A program made the translations under genes and the position numbers. From an uncultured Massilia sp. (GTDB lineage: Bacteria > Pseudomonadota > Gammaproteobacteria > Burkholderiales > Burkholderiaceae_D), in assembly GCA_913778765.1 (NCBI GenBank), contig CAJYXO010000019.1, positions 45,013 to 109,012 of the forward strand: DNA of 64,000 nucleotides. Reading direction: 5' to 3'. Below the pieces are notes generated by a model, which ran no database searches, was not told the DNA's origin, and worked only from the letters and a program-made list of their open reading frames with translations. The first letter of the stretch is position 1. Each line of letters starts with the position of its first letter. This document shows positions 1 through 10,313 of the stretch, one piece after another.

Positions 1-762
1 TTCGGTCAGCTCATCCGCCCGCTCCTGCGCACTGGCCAGGTCGAGCGTGCCTTCATAGATCGAGCGGCCGCAGATCACGCCTTCGATGCCTTCGTCCTGC
101 ACCGCGCACAGGGCTTCGACGTCGGCCAGGTTGTGCAGTCCGCCGGAAGCGATGATCGGCACCTTGACGGCCTGCGCCAGGCGCACGGTCGCTTCGATGT
201 TCACGCCGCCCATCATGCCGTCGCGGCCGATGTCGGTGTAGACGATCGATTCGACGCCGTAGCCTTCGAACTTCTTGGCCAGGTCGATGACTTCGTGGCC
301 CGACATCTTGCTCCAGCCGTCGGTGGCCACTTTGCCGTCCTTGGCGTCCAGGCCGACGATGATCGAGCCCGGGAAGGCGCCGCAGGCGTCGTGCAGGAAG
401 CCCGGGTTCTTCACCGCGGCGGTGCCGACGATGATGTAGGTGATGCCGTCGTCCAGGTAGCGCTCGATGGTGTCGAGGTCGCGGATGCCGCCGCCCAGCT
501 GGACCGGGATCTCGTCCAGGTCATTGTCCGCGGCGTAGTCCTGCACCACCTGCAGGATCGATTTGATGGCGTCTTCGTTCTTCGGCTTGCCGGCAAAGGC
601 GCCGTTCAGGTCGACCAGGTGCAGGCGGCGCGCACCCTTCTTCAGCCAGTGCAGCGCCATCTCGGCGGGATCTTCGGAGAACACGGTGGCGAGGTCCATA
701 TCGCCCTGTTTCAGGCGAACGCAGTGACCGTCTTTCAGGTCGATGGCGGGGATCAGCAGCAT
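1..762 (-). CDS. hisA: HisA, phosphoribosylformimino-5-aminoimidazole carboxamide ribotide isomerase (3' end cut by window edge)
   Basis: Fourth step of histidine synthesis: the ProFAR to PRFAR Amadori isomerisation, in the cytoplasm. Translating the minus strand from the ATG at 760-762 gives [20 protein letters not shown], the typical HisA N-terminus, then the LGGGIRD phosphate-binding loop and a late IIASGGLHN loop. The frame stays open for 254 codons to base 1 without a stop, so only the last few residues are missing. The catalytic Asp of the first strand (AIDLKDG) is present. It starts 13 nt after the hisH stop. hisF would be expected just beyond the window. Confidence 0.95.
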   Translation of the reverse strand, partial: MLLIPAIDLKDGHCVRLKQGDMDLATVFSEDPAEMALHWLKKGARRLHLVDLNGAFAGKPKNEDAIKSILQVVQDYAADNDLDEIPVQLGGGIRDLDTIERYLDDGITYIIVGTAAVKNPGFLHDACGAFPGSIIVGLDAKDGKVATDGWSKMSGHEVIDLAKKFEGYGVESIVYTDIGRDGMMGGVNIEATVRLAQAVKVPIIASGGLHNLADVEALCAVQDEGIEGVICGRSIYEGTLDLASAQERADELTE

Positions 763-775
763 GGTCGTAAAAAGT

Positions 776-1417
776 TTAAGGATTCCAGTGGATGAAATTG
801 CGGTACAGGCGCAGGCCGGCGGCCGCGCTTTTCTCGGGGTGGAACTGGGTGGCGACGACGTTGTCGCGCGCGACCGCGCAGCAGTAGGCGCCGCCGTAGT
901 CGGCTTCGCCGATGGTGTCGGCAGGGTTGTCGGGCTGGGCGTAATAGCTGTGCACGAAGTAGAAATACGCGCCGTCCTCGACGCCTTCCCACAGCGGATG
1001 CGCGCGCACCTGGCGCACGCGGTTCCAGCCCATCTGCGGCACCTTGAAGCGCGAGCCGTCGGCCTGCAGCTTGCCGTCGAGCTGGAAGCGCACGACCTTG
1101 CCCGGCAACAGGCCCAGGCCCGGCGTGCCTTCGTTCTCTTCGCTCGCATCGAACAGCATCTGCTCGCCCACGCAGACGCCCATCACCGGACGGGTCTTCA
1201 TGGCGCGCAGCACGGCTTCCTCGGCGCCGGATGCGCGCAGGCTGTGCATGCAGTCGCGCATCGCGCCCTGGCCCGGCAGGACCACGCGGTCGGCGCTGTC
1301 GATGTCGGCTGCCTGGCTGGAGACGATCACCTCGGCTTCAGGGTCGGCGGCGCGCAGCGCCTGCGCCACCGAGCGCAGGTTGCCGAGACCGTCGACCACA
1401 ACAATTTTATTGGCCAT
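776..1417 (-). CDS. hisH: HisH, glutaminase subunit of imidazole glycerol phosphate synthase
   Basis: 213-residue class I glutamine amidotransferase that makes ammonia for HisF in the IGP synthase heterodimer. The nucleophile elbow is GVCVGEQ with Cys82. The other triad members are His193 and Glu195 in QFHPEKS. The N-terminal motif reads DGLGNLRS rather than the commoner YGMGNLRS. It lies 10 nt downstream of hisB and 13 nt upstream of hisA, so it is part of the same transcript. Confidence 0.96.
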   Translation of the reverse strand: MANKIVVVDGLGNLRSVAQALRAADPEAEVIVSSQAADIDSADRVVLPGQGAMRDCMHSLRASGAEEAVLRAMKTRPVMGVCVGEQMLFDASEENEGTPGLGLLPGKVVRFQLDGKLQADGSRFKVPQMGWNRVRQVRAHPLWEGVEDGAYFYFVHSYYAQPDNPADTIGEADYGGAYCCAVARDNVVATQFHPEKSAAAGLRLYRNFIHWNP

Positions 1418-1427
1418 GATCGATCGC

Positions 1428-2018
1428 TTACAGGCTGCCCTTGGTGGACGGGATCGTGCCCAGCGCGCGCTCGTCGAGCTCGGACGCCATGCGCAGCGCG
1501 CGGCCGAAGGCCTTGAACACGGTCTCGCACTGGTGGTGGGCGTTCACGCCGCGCAGGTTGTCCACGTGCAGGGTCACGCCGGCGTGGTTGACGAAGCCGC
1601 GGAAGAACTCGATGGTCAGGTCGACGTCGAACTTGCCGATGGTGGCGCGGGTGAACGGTACGTGCCAGTCCAGGCCCGGGCGGCCGGAAAAGTCGATCAC
1701 CACGCGCGACAGCGCCTCGTCCAGCGGCACGTAGGCATGGCCGTAGCGGCGGATGCCCTTCTTGTCGCCGATCGCCTTGGCGACCGCCATGCCGAGCGTG
1801 ATGCCGGTGTCCTCGACGGTATGGTGGTCGTCGATGTGCAGGTCGCCGACGGCCTCCACTTCGAGGTCGATCAGGCCATGGCGGGCGATCTGGTCCAGCA
1901 TATGGTCGAGGAAGGGGACGCCGGTGTTCAGTTTCTGGACGCCGGTGCCGTCGAGATTCAGCGCGACGCGGATCTGCGTCTCGCTGGTGTTGCGGGTGAT
2001 TTCTGCGGTGCGGGTCAT
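1428..2018 (-). CDS. hisB: HisB, imidazoleglycerol-phosphate dehydratase
   Basis: 196-residue monofunctional dehydratase that converts IGP to imidazole acetol phosphate. Both manganese-binding histidine signatures are visible: DDHHTVED near residue 65 and NAHHQCET near residue 160. There is no HAD phosphatase domain as in the bifunctional enterobacterial HisB, so histidinol-phosphatase must be encoded elsewhere. Its ATG shares one base with the hisC stop codon (TAATG), which suggests translational coupling. Confidence 0.97.
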   Translation of the reverse strand: MTRTAEITRNTSETQIRVALNLDGTGVQKLNTGVPFLDHMLDQIARHGLIDLEVEAVGDLHIDDHHTVEDTGITLGMAVAKAIGDKKGIRRYGHAYVPLDEALSRVVIDFSGRPGLDWHVPFTRATIGKFDVDLTIEFFRGFVNHAGVTLHVDNLRGVNAHHQCETVFKAFGRALRMASELDERALGTIPSTKGSL

Positions 2019-3106
2019 TACAGGGAAGCCTTCAGGGCATTCAGGAATACGGAATTCTCTTCCGGGGTGCTGACCGTCACGCGGATGCAGTTGGCCAGCA
2101 ATTCGTGCATTTTACTCAAATTTTTAATCAGTACCCGTTCGGCGAACAGTTTAGCGCAGGTGCGCTCGGCGTCCGGTACGCGCAGGGTGATGAAATTCGC
2201 GCTCGACGGGAACACGGTCACGCCCGGCAGTTCGGCCAGGGCCGCGGCCAGTTCGCTCCGCGCTTCGTTCAGCTTGGCCGCCTGCTCGTCCAGCACGGCC
2301 AGGTGGTCGAGGGCAAACTCGGCCGCCACCTGGGTCAGCACGTTGATGTTGTAGGGCGGACGCACCTTGTCGAACTGCGCCAGCAAGGCGGGCGCGGCAG
2401 CCAGGTAGCCGAGGCGGATGCCGGCCAGGCCCAGCTTCGACAGCGTGCGCATCACCATCAGGTTCGGGTACCGCGGCAGGCGCCCCATGAAGCTGGTGCG
2501 GGCGAAGGGTTGATACGCTTCGTCGACGACGGCGATGCCGCTGTCGCCCAGCGCCTCGATGATGGCGACCATGTCGTCTTCATCGTACAGGTTGCCGGTC
2601 GGGTTGTTCGGGTAGGCCAGGAATACCACCGCCGGCTTGTGCTTTTCAATCGCGGCCAGCATCGCCGCGCGGTCGAGCGAGAAGTCGGCCTTCAAGGGCA
2701 CACCCACGTAATCCATGCCGGCAAACTGGGCCGAGCGCTGGAACATCACGAAGGCCGGGCTCGGGGCCATCAGCACGGCCCTCTTGTCCTGGCGCGCGGT
2801 GGCGGTGGCGATGATGCTGATGATCTCGTCCGAGCCGTTGCCGAGGATGACGTCGAAGCCGGCCGGGACGCCGAGCTTGTCGCGGATCTTCTGCTTCAGC
2901 GTGGTATAGGCCGGCACCGGATAGCGGTTCAGGACGGCGTCCGACAGGCGCTGCGCCAGTTCCTGGCGCAGGTTCTCCGGCAGCTCGTAGGGATTCTCCA
3001 TCGCGTCGAGCTTGATGTAGCCGCTGGCGTCGGCGACGTTGTAGCTGTGCACAGCACGGACGTCGTCGCGGATCGTGTTGGCGATGAGGGTGTCGATGCT
3101 GGTCAT
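2018..3106 (-). CDS. hisC: HisC, histidinol-phosphate aminotransferase
   Basis: 362-residue PLP-dependent fold-type I aminotransferase that converts imidazole acetol phosphate to histidinol phosphate. Visible motifs are LDAMENPY near the N-terminus, AYPNNPTGN near 165, and the Schiff-base lysine Lys224 in [14 protein letters not shown]. The frame is open well upstream, but ATG 3104-3106 is chosen because it gives the family N-terminus ([13 protein letters not shown]) and forms an ATGA overlap with the methyltransferase stop. Confidence 0.96.
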   Translation of the reverse strand: MTSIDTLIANTIRDDVRAVHSYNVADASGYIKLDAMENPYELPENLRQELAQRLSDAVLNRYPVPAYTTLKQKIRDKLGVPAGFDVILGNGSDEIISIIATATARQDKRAVLMAPSPAFVMFQRSAQFAGMDYVGVPLKADFSLDRAAMLAAIEKHKPAVVFLAYPNNPTGNLYDEDDMVAIIEALGDSGIAVVDEAYQPFARTSFMGRLPRYPNLMVMRTLSKLGLAGIRLGYLAAAPALLAQFDKVRPPYNINVLTQVAAEFALDHLAVLDEQAAKLNEARSELAAALAELPGVTVFPSSANFITLRVPDAERTCAKLFAERVLIKNLSKMHELLANCIRVTVSTPEENSVFLNALKASL

Positions 3107-3954
3107 GGTGTGCTTTCTTCGGTGATGACGGTTTTGAGGTTCGCGTTCACAACGGCTTTGTCCTTCTTGCGGGCGGCGGCCGCCTTTTTCTTGGCCGGCG
3201 CCTCCGGCATCGCCAGCCGCTGCTGAATGATCGCGCAATAATCCTGGTTCAGCTCGAAGCCGACGAAATGCCGGCCCAGCCGGCGTGCCGCCAGCGCCGT
3301 GGTGCCGCTGCCCATGAAGGGGTCGAGCACGGCGCCGCCCGGCGGGCAGGAGGCTTTCAGCATGCGCTCGATGATCTCGAGCGGCTTCTGGGTCGGGTGG
3401 TCGACCCGCTCCGCATGCTCGCGGTGCAGGCGCGACACGCTCCACAGGTCCTTCGGGTTGTAGCCGACCTCGAGCCACTTGGCGCCGATGAAAATCGAGC
3501 GCGAGCGCGCCTTCTTGGTCTCGGCGTCGTAAGGGATGCGCACGGCGTCCAGGTCGAAATAATAGTCCTTGCGCTTCACAAAAAAGCCGATCGTGTCGTG
3601 CACCGAGCTGAAGCTGCGGGTGCTGCCGCCCATCGAGGGCACGCGGCGGTCCCAGATGATCTCGTTCATCATCGTCAGACGCTTCTTCAGCATGACGAAG
3701 ATCTCCGGCGCGAAGCGCCAGGTGAGGAAGATGTACAGGCTGCCGTTGGGCTTCAGCTTCGGGATCGCGATGTCGATCCAGCGCTCGGTCCAGGCCAGGT
3801 AATCGTCCACGCTCTGCTGGTCGGAGGCGTTGCCGTAGTCCTTGCCGAGGTTGTAGGGCGGATCGGTGAGGATCAGGTCGATGGAGCCATCGGGGATGCG
3901 CGCCATCCCGGCCAGCGCATCCTCGCAGAAGACCCGGTCGACCCAGTCCGTCAT
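3103..3954 (-). CDS. Site-specific DNA methyltransferase (N4/N6, beta-class order) inside the his operon
   Basis: 283 residues. The catalytic motif [12 protein letters not shown] (about residue 31) precedes the AdoMet-binding motif [10 protein letters not shown] (about 228), with HPTQKP (motif X region) between them. This is the permuted order of beta-class amino-methyltransferases such as CcrM/RsrI relatives. The C-terminus is a Lys/Ala-rich basic tail (about residues 255-270), possibly DNA-binding. It overlaps hisD upstream and hisC downstream by ATGA, so it must be co-translated with histidine genes. No restriction endonuclease lies nearby, so it looks like an orphan methylase. Target base and recognition site cannot be read from sequence. 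ATG 3952-3954 is preferred to upstream in-frame starts because of the coupled overlap. Confidence 0.92.
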   Translation of the reverse strand: MTDWVDRVFCEDALAGMARIPDGSIDLILTDPPYNLGKDYGNASDQQSVDDYLAWTERWIDIAIPKLKPNGSLYIFLTWRFAPEIFVMLKKRLTMMNEIIWDRRVPSMGGSTRSFSSVHDTIGFFVKRKDYYFDLDAVRIPYDAETKKARSRSIFIGAKWLEVGYNPKDLWSVSRLHREHAERVDHPTQKPLEIIERMLKASCPPGGAVLDPFMGSGTTALAARRLGRHFVGFELNQDYCAIIQQRLAMPEAPAKKKAAAARKKDKAVVNANLKTVITEESTP

Positions 3955-5273
3955 GACTTCTTGATTCTCAGTTCGGCACTCCGGGCGTGCGCCTGCAGGC
4001 CCTCGCCGTACGCCAGCTCGGCCGCCACACGGCCCAAAGTCTGGGCGCCGGCTTCGGACACGAACAGCACGGACGAGCGCTTCTGGAAGTCGTAGACGCC
4101 CAGCGGCGACGAGAAGCGCGCGGTGCGCGAGGTCGGCAGCACATGGTTCGGGCCGCAGCAGTAATCGCCCAGCGACTCCGACGAGAAGCGGCCCAGGAAC
4201 ATCGCACCCGCATGGCGGATTCGATCGGCCCACTGCTGCGGCTGCGCGGCCGAGATTTCCAGGTGCTCGGCGGCGATGTCGTTGGCGATCGCGCAGGCTT
4301 CCTCCATGTCGCGCACGAGGATCAGGGCGCCGCGATCCGTCAGCGAAGTCGCGATCGTGTCCTTGCGCGGCATGTCGGGCAGCAGCTTGTGGATGCTCTG
4401 TTCCACCCGCGCGATGTAGTCGGCGTCCGGGCACAGCAGGATGGCCTGGGCCAGTTCGTCGTGCTCGGCCTGCGAGAACAGGTCCATCGCGACCCAGTCC
4501 GGATCGGTGGTGCCGTCACACAGCACCAGGATCTCCGACGGGCCGGCGATCATGTCGATGCCGACGGTGCCGAACACGCGGCGCTTGGCGGCCGCCACGT
4601 AGGCGTTGCCGGGGCCGACGATCTTGTCGACGGCCGGGATGGTCTCGGTGCCGTAGGCCAAGGCCGCGACGGCCTGGGCGCCGCCGATGGTGATCACGCG
4701 CGTCACGCCGGCGATCGCGGCGGCGGCCAGCACCATGCTGTTCTTCACGCCGTCCGGGGTCGGCACCACCATCACGATGTCCTGCACGCCCGCCACCTGG
4801 GCCGGGATCGCATTCATCAGCACCGACGACGGATACGCGGCCTTGCCGCCCGGGACGTAGATGCCGACGCGGTCCAGCGGCGTCACGCGCTGGCCCAGCA
4901 CCGTGCCGTCGGCTTCGGTGTAAGTAAAACCGTTCAGTTCCTGCTTCTGGCGCTCGTGGAACACGCGGATGCGCTCCGCGGCCGTCCGCAGCGCGGCGCG
5001 CTGGGCGTCCGGCAGCGAGGCCAGGGCAGCCTGCAGCTCGTCCTGCTGCAGATCGAAGGCGGCCATGCTGGCGGCGCCGCCGTTCGGGATGCGGTCGAAT
5101 TTGTTGGTGTACTCCAGCACGGCGGCATCGCCGCGCGCGCGGACGTCCGCGAGGATCTTCGCGACGGCGGACTCGATGGCGTCATCGGTTTCCGCTTCGA
5201 AGGCCAGCAGTGTGGAAAGCTGCTGCTTGAAATCGGCGGCGGTGGAATCGAGCTTGCGGACGGTGACTGTCAT
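3951..5273 (-). CDS. hisD: HisD, histidinol dehydrogenase
   Basis: 440 residues. Zinc enzyme that carries out the last two NAD-dependent oxidations, L-histidinol to L-histidine. Family motifs are present: the [12 protein letters not shown] loop, [13 protein letters not shown], the [10 protein letters not shown] loop, FSQAEHDE with Glu/His catalytic and zinc-binding residues, and the C-terminal [20 protein letters not shown]. Its stop codon overlaps the methyltransferase start (ATGA), and it begins one base after the hisG stop. ATG 5271-5273 gives the standard N-terminus. Confidence 0.97.
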   Translation of the reverse strand: MTVTVRKLDSTAADFKQQLSTLLAFEAETDDAIESAVAKILADVRARGDAAVLEYTNKFDRIPNGGAASMAAFDLQQDELQAALASLPDAQRAALRTAAERIRVFHERQKQELNGFTYTEADGTVLGQRVTPLDRVGIYVPGGKAAYPSSVLMNAIPAQVAGVQDIVMVVPTPDGVKNSMVLAAAAIAGVTRVITIGGAQAVAALAYGTETIPAVDKIVGPGNAYVAAAKRRVFGTVGIDMIAGPSEILVLCDGTTDPDWVAMDLFSQAEHDELAQAILLCPDADYIARVEQSIHKLLPDMPRKDTIATSLTDRGALILVRDMEEACAIANDIAAEHLEISAAQPQQWADRIRHAGAMFLGRFSSESLGDYCCGPNHVLPTSRTARFSSPLGVYDFQKRSSVLFVSEAGAQTLGRVAAELAYGEGLQAHARSAELRIKKS

Positions 5274-5274
5274 G

Positions 5275-5949
5275 TTACTTGCCTTGCTGTGCCGAGGCGC
5301 GTTCGAAGGCCTCGATAATCGGTTGCAGGCGCTCGCGCTTGAGCTTGAGCGCGGCCTGGTTGACCACCAGGCGCGAGGAGATCTCCATGATCTTCTCGAC
5401 TTCGACCAGGTTGTTGGCGCGCAGGGTGCCGCCGGTGGAGACCACGTCGACGATGGCGTCCGACAGGCCGACCAGCGGCGCCAGCTCCATCGAGCCATAC
5501 AGCTTGATCAGGTCGACGTGCACGCCCTTCTTGGCGAAGTGCTCGCGCGCGGTATTCACGAACTTGGTGGCCACGCGCAGGCGCGCGCCCTGGCGCACCG
5601 CGGTTTCGTAGTCGAAGCCGGCGTTCACCGCCACCGACATGCGGCAGCAGGCGATGCGCAGGTCGACCGGCTGGTACAGGCCCTCGCCGCCATGCTCGAG
5701 CAGCACGTCCTTGCCGGCCACGCCGAAGTCGGCGGCGCCGTGCTGGACATAGGTCGGCACGTCGGTGGCGCGCACGATCAGCACGCGCACGCCGGGATCG
5801 TTGGTCGCCAGGATCAGCTTGCGCGAGGTTTCCGGATTTTCCAGCACCTCGATGCCTGCCGCGGCCAGCAGCGGCAGCGTGTCTTCGAAGATGCGGCCCT
5901 TCGACAGGGCGAGGATCAGCTGGTTGCTGTCCTGGGTTGGTTTGTTCAT
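5275..5949 (-). CDS. hisG: HisG, ATP phosphoribosyltransferase (short form)
   Basis: First and committed step of histidine synthesis: ATP plus PRPP to phosphoribosyl-ATP. At 224 residues it is the short form, which lacks the C-terminal regulatory domain and normally needs HisZ for activity. No hisZ lies in this window. Motifs: [15 protein letters not shown] at the N-terminus, [19 protein letters not shown], and the PRPP loop [17 protein letters not shown] 5947-5949 is chosen over upstream in-frame codons, which would run the protein into the intergenic palindrome and murA. Confidence 0.95.
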   Translation of the reverse strand: MNKPTQDSNQLILALSKGRIFEDTLPLLAAAGIEVLENPETSRKLILATNDPGVRVLIVRATDVPTYVQHGAADFGVAGKDVLLEHGGEGLYQPVDLRIACCRMSVAVNAGFDYETAVRQGARLRVATKFVNTAREHFAKKGVHVDLIKLYGSMELAPLVGLSDAIVDVVSTGGTLRANNLVEVEKIMEISSRLVVNQAALKLKRERLQPIIEAFERASAQQGK

Positions 5950-5965
5950 GTGACTGACTGGGTTA

Positions 5966-5993
5966 CGTCGTCCCCGCCTGCGCGGGAACGACG
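5966..5993. repeat. Intergenic palindrome of the dispersed REP-like family
   Basis: An imperfect palindrome, CGTCGTCCCCGCC then TGCGCGGGAACGACG, fills the 49-bp gap between murA and hisG. Similar GC-rich palindromes recur at 18279, 18335, 27436, 33801, 37509, 37580 and 39025. It could form a hairpin that modulates murA-to-hisG readthrough. Confidence 0.7.
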
Positions 5994-5998
5994 ATGAA

Positions 5999-7249
5999 TC
6001 ATTTGATACGAACGATATCGGCGCCCACGGCCGACAACTTGGCTTCCATGCGGTCGTAGCCACGGTCGAGGTGATAGATCCGGTCGACGATGGTCGTACC
6101 CTCGGCCGCCAGGCCGGCGATCACCAGCGACGCCGATGCGCGCAGGTCGGTTGCCATCACCGGCGCGCCCACCAGGCGTTCGACGCCGCGCATGAAGGCG
6201 GTGTTGCCCTCGGTCGAGATCTGCGCGCCCAGGCGGTTCATCTCCTGCACGTGCATGAAGCGGTTTTCGAAGATGGTTTCGGTCACGCGGCTCGGGCCGT
6301 CGGCGATGATGTTCACGGCCATGAACTGGGCCTGCATGTCGGTCGGGAAGCCCGGATATTCCGTGGTGCGGAAGGACACCGGGTGCGGGCGGCCGTCCAT
6401 GCGCGCGCGGATGGCATTGCCCTCGACGTCGAGCTGCAGGCCAACCTGGCGCAGTTTATCCAGCGCGACGTCGAAGATGTCGGTGCGGGTATTCGTGATG
6501 CGGATGTCGCCGCCGGTGGCCGCCACCGCGCACAGGAAGGTCGCGGCTTCGATGCGGTCCGAGATCACGGCGTGCCTGGTGCCATGCAGCGACTCGACGC
6601 CCTGGATCACCAGGCGGTCGGTGCCGATGCCCTCGATCTTCGCGCCCATTGCCACCAGCATGTTGGCCAGGTCCGTCACTTCCGGCTCGCGCGCGGCGTT
6701 CTCCAGCACGGTCTCGCCTTCGGCCAGGGTCGCGGCCATCAGCAGATTCTCGGTGCCGGTCACGGTGATCATGTCGGTGTGGATGCGCGCGCCCTGCAGC
6801 TTCGGGCACTTGGCGTGAATGTAGCCGCCTTCGATCGTGATCTCGGCGCCCATCGCGCGCAGGCCCTTGATGTGCTGGTCGACCGGACGCGAACCGATCG
6901 CGCAGCCGCCCGGCAGCGACACCTTGGCTTCGCCGAAGCGCGCCAGCATCGGGCCCAGCACCAGGATCGAGGCGCGCATGGTCTTCACCAGTTCGTAGGG
7001 CGCTTCGAGGCTGGTGATGTTGGCGCCGTTCAGGGTGACGTTCTCATCGTCCTGGGTGACTTTCAGGCCGGTCTGCTCGAGCAGCTTGAGCATGGTGCGC
7101 ACGTCGTGCAGGCGCGGCACGTTCGACAGTTCGAGGTCGCCGCTCGTGAGCAGGCCGGCGCACAGGATGGGCAGCGCGGCATTCTTGGCGCCGGAGATGA
7201 CGATGTCGCCGTTCAGGCGCTTGCCGCCGGTGATCTGGAGCTTGTCCAT
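5999..7249 (-). CDS. murA: MurA, UDP-N-acetylglucosamine 1-carboxyvinyltransferase
   Basis: 416 residues. First committed step of peptidoglycan synthesis: enolpyruvyl transfer from PEP to UDP-GlcNAc in the cytosol. The N-terminus [20 protein letters not shown] carries the substrate-binding Lys/Asn. The catalytic loop is [14 protein letters not shown] with Cys116, so the fosfomycin-reactive cysteine is present. The late FPTDMQAQ motif is also present. It lies 13 nt downstream of ibaG, an arrangement also known from Escherichia coli. Confidence 0.97.
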   Translation of the reverse strand: MDKLQITGGKRLNGDIVISGAKNAALPILCAGLLTSGDLELSNVPRLHDVRTMLKLLEQTGLKVTQDDENVTLNGANITSLEAPYELVKTMRASILVLGPMLARFGEAKVSLPGGCAIGSRPVDQHIKGLRAMGAEITIEGGYIHAKCPKLQGARIHTDMITVTGTENLLMAATLAEGETVLENAAREPEVTDLANMLVAMGAKIEGIGTDRLVIQGVESLHGTRHAVISDRIEAATFLCAVAATGGDIRITNTRTDIFDVALDKLRQVGLQLDVEGNAIRARMDGRPHPVSFRTTEYPGFPTDMQAQFMAVNIIADGPSRVTETIFENRFMHVQEMNRLGAQISTEGNTAFMRGVERLVGAPVMATDLRASASLVIAGLAAEGTTIVDRIYHLDRGYDRMEAKLSAVGADIVRIK

Positions 7250-7262
7250 GTCTTGTCCTTGC

Positions 7263-7502
7263 TTAGTTGCCAGCGAATTCTTCGGGGGTCAGGGTCTTCA
7301 TCGACAGCGCGTGGATCTCTTCGCGCATGCGGTCGCCGAGCGCGGCATAGACGATCTGGTGGCGCTGGATGCGGCTTTTACCGGCAAAGCTCGGCGACAC
7401 GATCACGGCGCTGAAGTGCTGGCCGTCGCCCTCCACTTCGAGGTGGGTGGTCTGCATGCCGGCCTGGATGTAGCCGTGGATGAGTTCAGGTGTGGTAGCC
7501 AT
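7263..7502 (-). CDS. ibaG: IbaG/YrbA-type BolA-family protein
   Basis: 79-residue BolA-fold protein. The conserved segment [26 protein letters not shown] matches the BolA helix-turn-helix-like core, with a conserved C-terminal His in EIHALSMKT. BolA/IbaG proteins pair with monothiol glutaredoxins and bind Fe-S clusters. A CGFS glutaredoxin is encoded at 33.9 kb here. Position immediately upstream of murA matches E. coli ibaG (yrbA) rather than bolA. Confidence 0.92.
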   Translation of the reverse strand: MATTPELIHGYIQAGMQTTHLEVEGDGQHFSAVIVSPSFAGKSRIQRHQIVYAALGDRMREEIHALSMKTLTPEEFAGN

Positions 7503-7521
7503 GATGAAATCTGAATAAGTC

Positions 7522-8289
7522 TTAGTGACGCAGCTTGTAGCCGCGGCGGAGCATGTGGATGGCGACGCCTGCCAGCACCACGAAGAACACGGCGACGATG
7601 GTCAGGCTGGTCCAGGGCGAGACGTCCGACTTGCCGAAGAAACCGTAGCGGAACCCGTCAATCATATAAAAGAACGGGTTGAAATGCGAGACTGCCAGCC
7701 AGAACGGGGGCAGTTTCTTGATCGAATAGAACACGCCGGCCAAAAATGTTGCAGGCATGATCAAAAAGTTCTGGAACGCGGCCAGCTGGTCGAACTTCTC
7801 GGCCCAGATCCCGGCAATCACGCCCATGGCGCCCAGGATCGCGGCGCCCAGCAGCGCGAACACGACGATCCAGACCGGGAAGGTGAAGGACAGGTGGGCG
7901 AACCAGGCGGTGATGACGAACACGCCCAGGCCGACGGACAGGCCGCGCACGATCGACGCGGTCACGTAGGCCGACAGGATCTCCCAGTGCGACAGCGGTG
8001 GCAGCAGGATGAACACCAGGTTGCCGGTGATTTTCGACTGGATCAGCGAGGACGAGGAGTTGGCGAAGGCGTTCTGCAGCACGCTCATCATCACCAGGCC
8101 CGGGATCAGGAAGGCGGTGTAGTCGACCCCTTCCAGCATCTGCACGCGGCCTTCCAGCACGTGGCCGAAGATCAGCAGGTACAGCATCGAGGTGACGATC
8201 GGCGCGGCGATGGTCTGGGTGGCGACCTTCCAGAAGCGCAGGATCTCTTTGTAGAACAGGGTGCGGAAACCCACGGAGAAAAAATTCAT
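7522..8289 (-). CDS. ABC-2 type transporter permease (YadH-like)
   Basis: 255-residue integral membrane protein with about six hydrophobic segments, of the ABC-2 export permease family. It resembles YadH: N-terminal amphipathic stretch with ETQ-like loop (RFWKVATQTIAAPIVTSML) and SHFNPFFYMIDGFRYGFFG near the C-terminus. Its ATG overlaps the stop of the ATPase gene (ATGA), so the two are translated together. The substrate is unknown. Confidence 0.9.
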   Translation of the reverse strand: MNFFSVGFRTLFYKEILRFWKVATQTIAAPIVTSMLYLLIFGHVLEGRVQMLEGVDYTAFLIPGLVMMSVLQNAFANSSSSLIQSKITGNLVFILLPPLSHWEILSAYVTASIVRGLSVGLGVFVITAWFAHLSFTFPVWIVVFALLGAAILGAMGVIAGIWAEKFDQLAAFQNFLIMPATFLAGVFYSIKKLPPFWLAVSHFNPFFYMIDGFRYGFFGKSDVSPWTSLTIVAVFFVVLAGVAIHMLRRGYKLRH

Positions 8290-9221
8290 CGGACCGGAGC
8301 CCCTTCCATAATCTGGATAAAGATGTCTTCCAGGTCGGCCTGCTGCAGCTGCATTTCGTCGATCTGGGCGCCGGATTCGCGCAGGCGCGCCAGGATGTGC
8401 TCCACTTCGCCGTACTCGTTCACGCGCAGCGTGTATTTGTTGCCCTGCCCGTTCGCCTTCGACGCGTCGTCATGTTCGTCGTGCGCGACCAGGTGGCGCA
8501 GGCCTTCCGGCAGCGCGCCCTGCTTCAGGTGCACGATCAGCGAAGAACCCGACACGCGGCGCAGCAGCTGCGACATGGTGTCCAGCGCCACCACGTTGCC
8601 GGTCTTGAGCATGGCCACGCGCTGGCACATGGCCTGGGCTTCTTCGAGGTAGTGGGTGGTCAGCACCACCGTGTGCCCTTCGCGGTTCAGCCGCGAGATG
8701 AACTTCCACAGGGTCTGGCGCAGTTCGACGTCGACGCCGGCAGTCGGCTCGTCCAGCACGATCACGGGCGGCTTGTGCACCAGCGCCTGGGCCACCAGCA
8801 CGCGCCGCTTCATGCCGCCGGACAGGGCGCGCATGTTGACGTCGGCCTTGGCGGTGAGGTCGAGGTTTTCCATGACCTCGTCGATCCACTGGTCGTTGTT
8901 CTTCAGGCCGAAATAGCCGGACTGCAGGCGCAGGGTCTCGCGCACCGTGAAGAAGGGATCGAACACCAGTTCCTGCGGCACCACGCCGAGCGCCATGCGG
9001 GCCGCGCGGAAGTCCTTGACGACGTCGTGGCCGTGGATGCGCACGCTGCCGACGTCGGGCCGGATCAGGCCCGCAATGCAGGAAATGAGGGTGGTCTTGC
9101 CGGCGCCGTTCGGGCCGAGCAGGCCGAAGAACTCGCCTTGTTCGATGCTGAGCGAGACGCCCTTGAGGGCTTTGAAGCCCTTGTAGCTTTTCTCGACGCT
9201 GTCAATCTGGATGGCTGTCAT
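8286..9221 (-). CDS. ABC transporter ATP-binding protein (YadG-like)
   Basis: 311 residues. Walker A is GPNGAGKTTL (about residue 35), the signature is LSGGMKRRVLVAQAL, Walker B is VIVLDEPTAGVD, and the switch His is in LTTHYLEEA. The C-terminal 80 residues form the extra domain usual for ABC-2 exporter ATPases. It pairs with the permease that overlaps it by 4 nt. Upstream lies a 125-bp gap to the mlaB-like gene, so it may have its own promoter although it sits on the mla-murA-his strand. Confidence 0.93.
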   Translation of the reverse strand: MTAIQIDSVEKSYKGFKALKGVSLSIEQGEFFGLLGPNGAGKTTLISCIAGLIRPDVGSVRIHGHDVVKDFRAARMALGVVPQELVFDPFFTVRETLRLQSGYFGLKNNDQWIDEVMENLDLTAKADVNMRALSGGMKRRVLVAQALVHKPPVIVLDEPTAGVDVELRQTLWKFISRLNREGHTVVLTTHYLEEAQAMCQRVAMLKTGNVVALDTMSQLLRRVSGSSLIVHLKQGALPEGLRHLVAHDEHDDASKANGQGNKYTLRVNEYGEVEHILARLRESGAQIDEMQLQQADLEDIFIQIMEGAPVR

Positions 9222-9346
9222 GCGATAGGGGCGCGCCGTGGCGGCGGACCGTGCAGGGGAAACGAGCCATTATAGAAGAAATCGTCATGACGGGTTCGGT
9301 CGCAGGGTGGACACCCCGTGCCCACGCGCGCCACGAACGCAGACGA

Positions 9347-9622
9347 TTACGCCCGGCCGATCAGGCCATCGACACCATACAAGCGCGCCAGTGAATCGAC
9401 GTTGCCGGGGACGTTGATGAAGCTGAGCTTGCGCCCCTGCGCCTGGGCGCGGCGCTGCCAGGCCAGCATCAGCGCCAGCGCCGAGGAATCGGCGGACTGG
9501 ACGCCGCCGAGGTCGAACACGGTCTCGCCGGCGGCCAGCGCCGCGCAGCCCTGCTCCAGGGCCGCCTGGGCATTCTGGAAAGTCAGGGCATCCAGCGAAA
9601 GCATGGGATTGGATTCGGCCAT
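9347..9622 (-). CDS. mlaB: MlaB-like STAS-domain protein
   Basis: 91-residue STAS protein with FDLGGVQSADSSALALMLAW, which holds the conserved Asp-Ser-Ser loop of anti-sigma-antagonist-like folds. In the Mla system MlaB binds the ATPase MlaF at the inner membrane and supports its activity. The gene follows mlaC by 2 nt, the usual mlaC-mlaB order. Length fits the family. Confidence 0.9.
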   Translation of the reverse strand: MAESNPMLSLDALTFQNAQAALEQGCAALAAGETVFDLGGVQSADSSALALMLAWQRRAQAQGRKLSFINVPGNVDSLARLYGVDGLIGRA

Positions 9623-9624
9623 GT

Positions 9625-10275
9625 TTACTTTTGCGGGGTCTTCAGCGGCTTGTTGGCCAGCTGCTGGTTACGGTCGTGCAGCTTCTTGATCAGACCGTCG
9701 ACGCCGCCCTTGCTGATCTCCGAGGCGAAGGTCGACTGGTAGGTCTGGACCAGCCACGCGCCCATCACGTTCAGGTCGAAGATCTTCCAGCCCTGCGCGC
9801 CCTTGCTCAGGCGGTAGTTCAGGGTGATCGGCTCGCCGCGGGTCAGGTTGACTTGCGACTTCACCTCGACTTCGGTGTCGGCCGGGTCGGCGCGGAAGGG
9901 CTTGAACTCGATGGTTTCGTTCTTGATCTGCGCGAGGGCGCCGGCGTAGGTGTAGATCAGCAGGTCGCGGAATTCCGCGGACAGCTGCTTCTGCTGGTCC
10001 GGGGTGGCCTGGCGCCAGAAGCGGCCGGCGGCCTGCGCGGTCATCTTGTCCGAATCGACGTAGGGCAGGATCTTGGCGTTGACCAGGTCGATGATCTTGC
10101 GGCTGTTGCCGGCCTGGATGTCCTTGTCGGCCTTGACCGAATCGATCACGTCGGTGCTGACGCGCTTGACCAGCACGTCCGGCGCTTCGTTGGCGGCCGC
10201 GGCCGGGGCAGCGATCACGCTGGTGGAAAAGGCCGCCACGGCAGCGGTCAGGATCAGTTGTGCGATTGGCTTCAT
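9625..10275 (-). CDS. mlaC: MlaC, periplasmic phospholipid-binding protein
   Basis: 216 residues with a Sec signal peptide (MKPIAQLILTAAVAAF, cleavage probably after the AxA near residue 23). The Tol-Tol-Ttg2 (MlaC) domain follows, including FRDLLIYTYAGAL and WKIFDLNVMGAWLVQTYQ. It shuttles phospholipids between outer-membrane MlaA and inner-membrane MlaFEDB. It sits 38 nt downstream of mlaA and 2 nt upstream of mlaB. Confidence 0.95.
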   Translation of the reverse strand: MKPIAQLILTAAVAAFSTSVIAAPAAAANEAPDVLVKRVSTDVIDSVKADKDIQAGNSRKIIDLVNAKILPYVDSDKMTAQAAGRFWRQATPDQQKQLSAEFRDLLIYTYAGALAQIKNETIEFKPFRADPADTEVEVKSQVNLTRGEPITLNYRLSKGAQGWKIFDLNVMGAWLVQTYQSTFASEISKGGVDGLIKKLHDRNQQLANKPLKTPQK

Positions 10276-10313
10276 ACGCTTCCTTTGTCTTGGTTGAGGC
10301 TGTGCCTCGTTAA

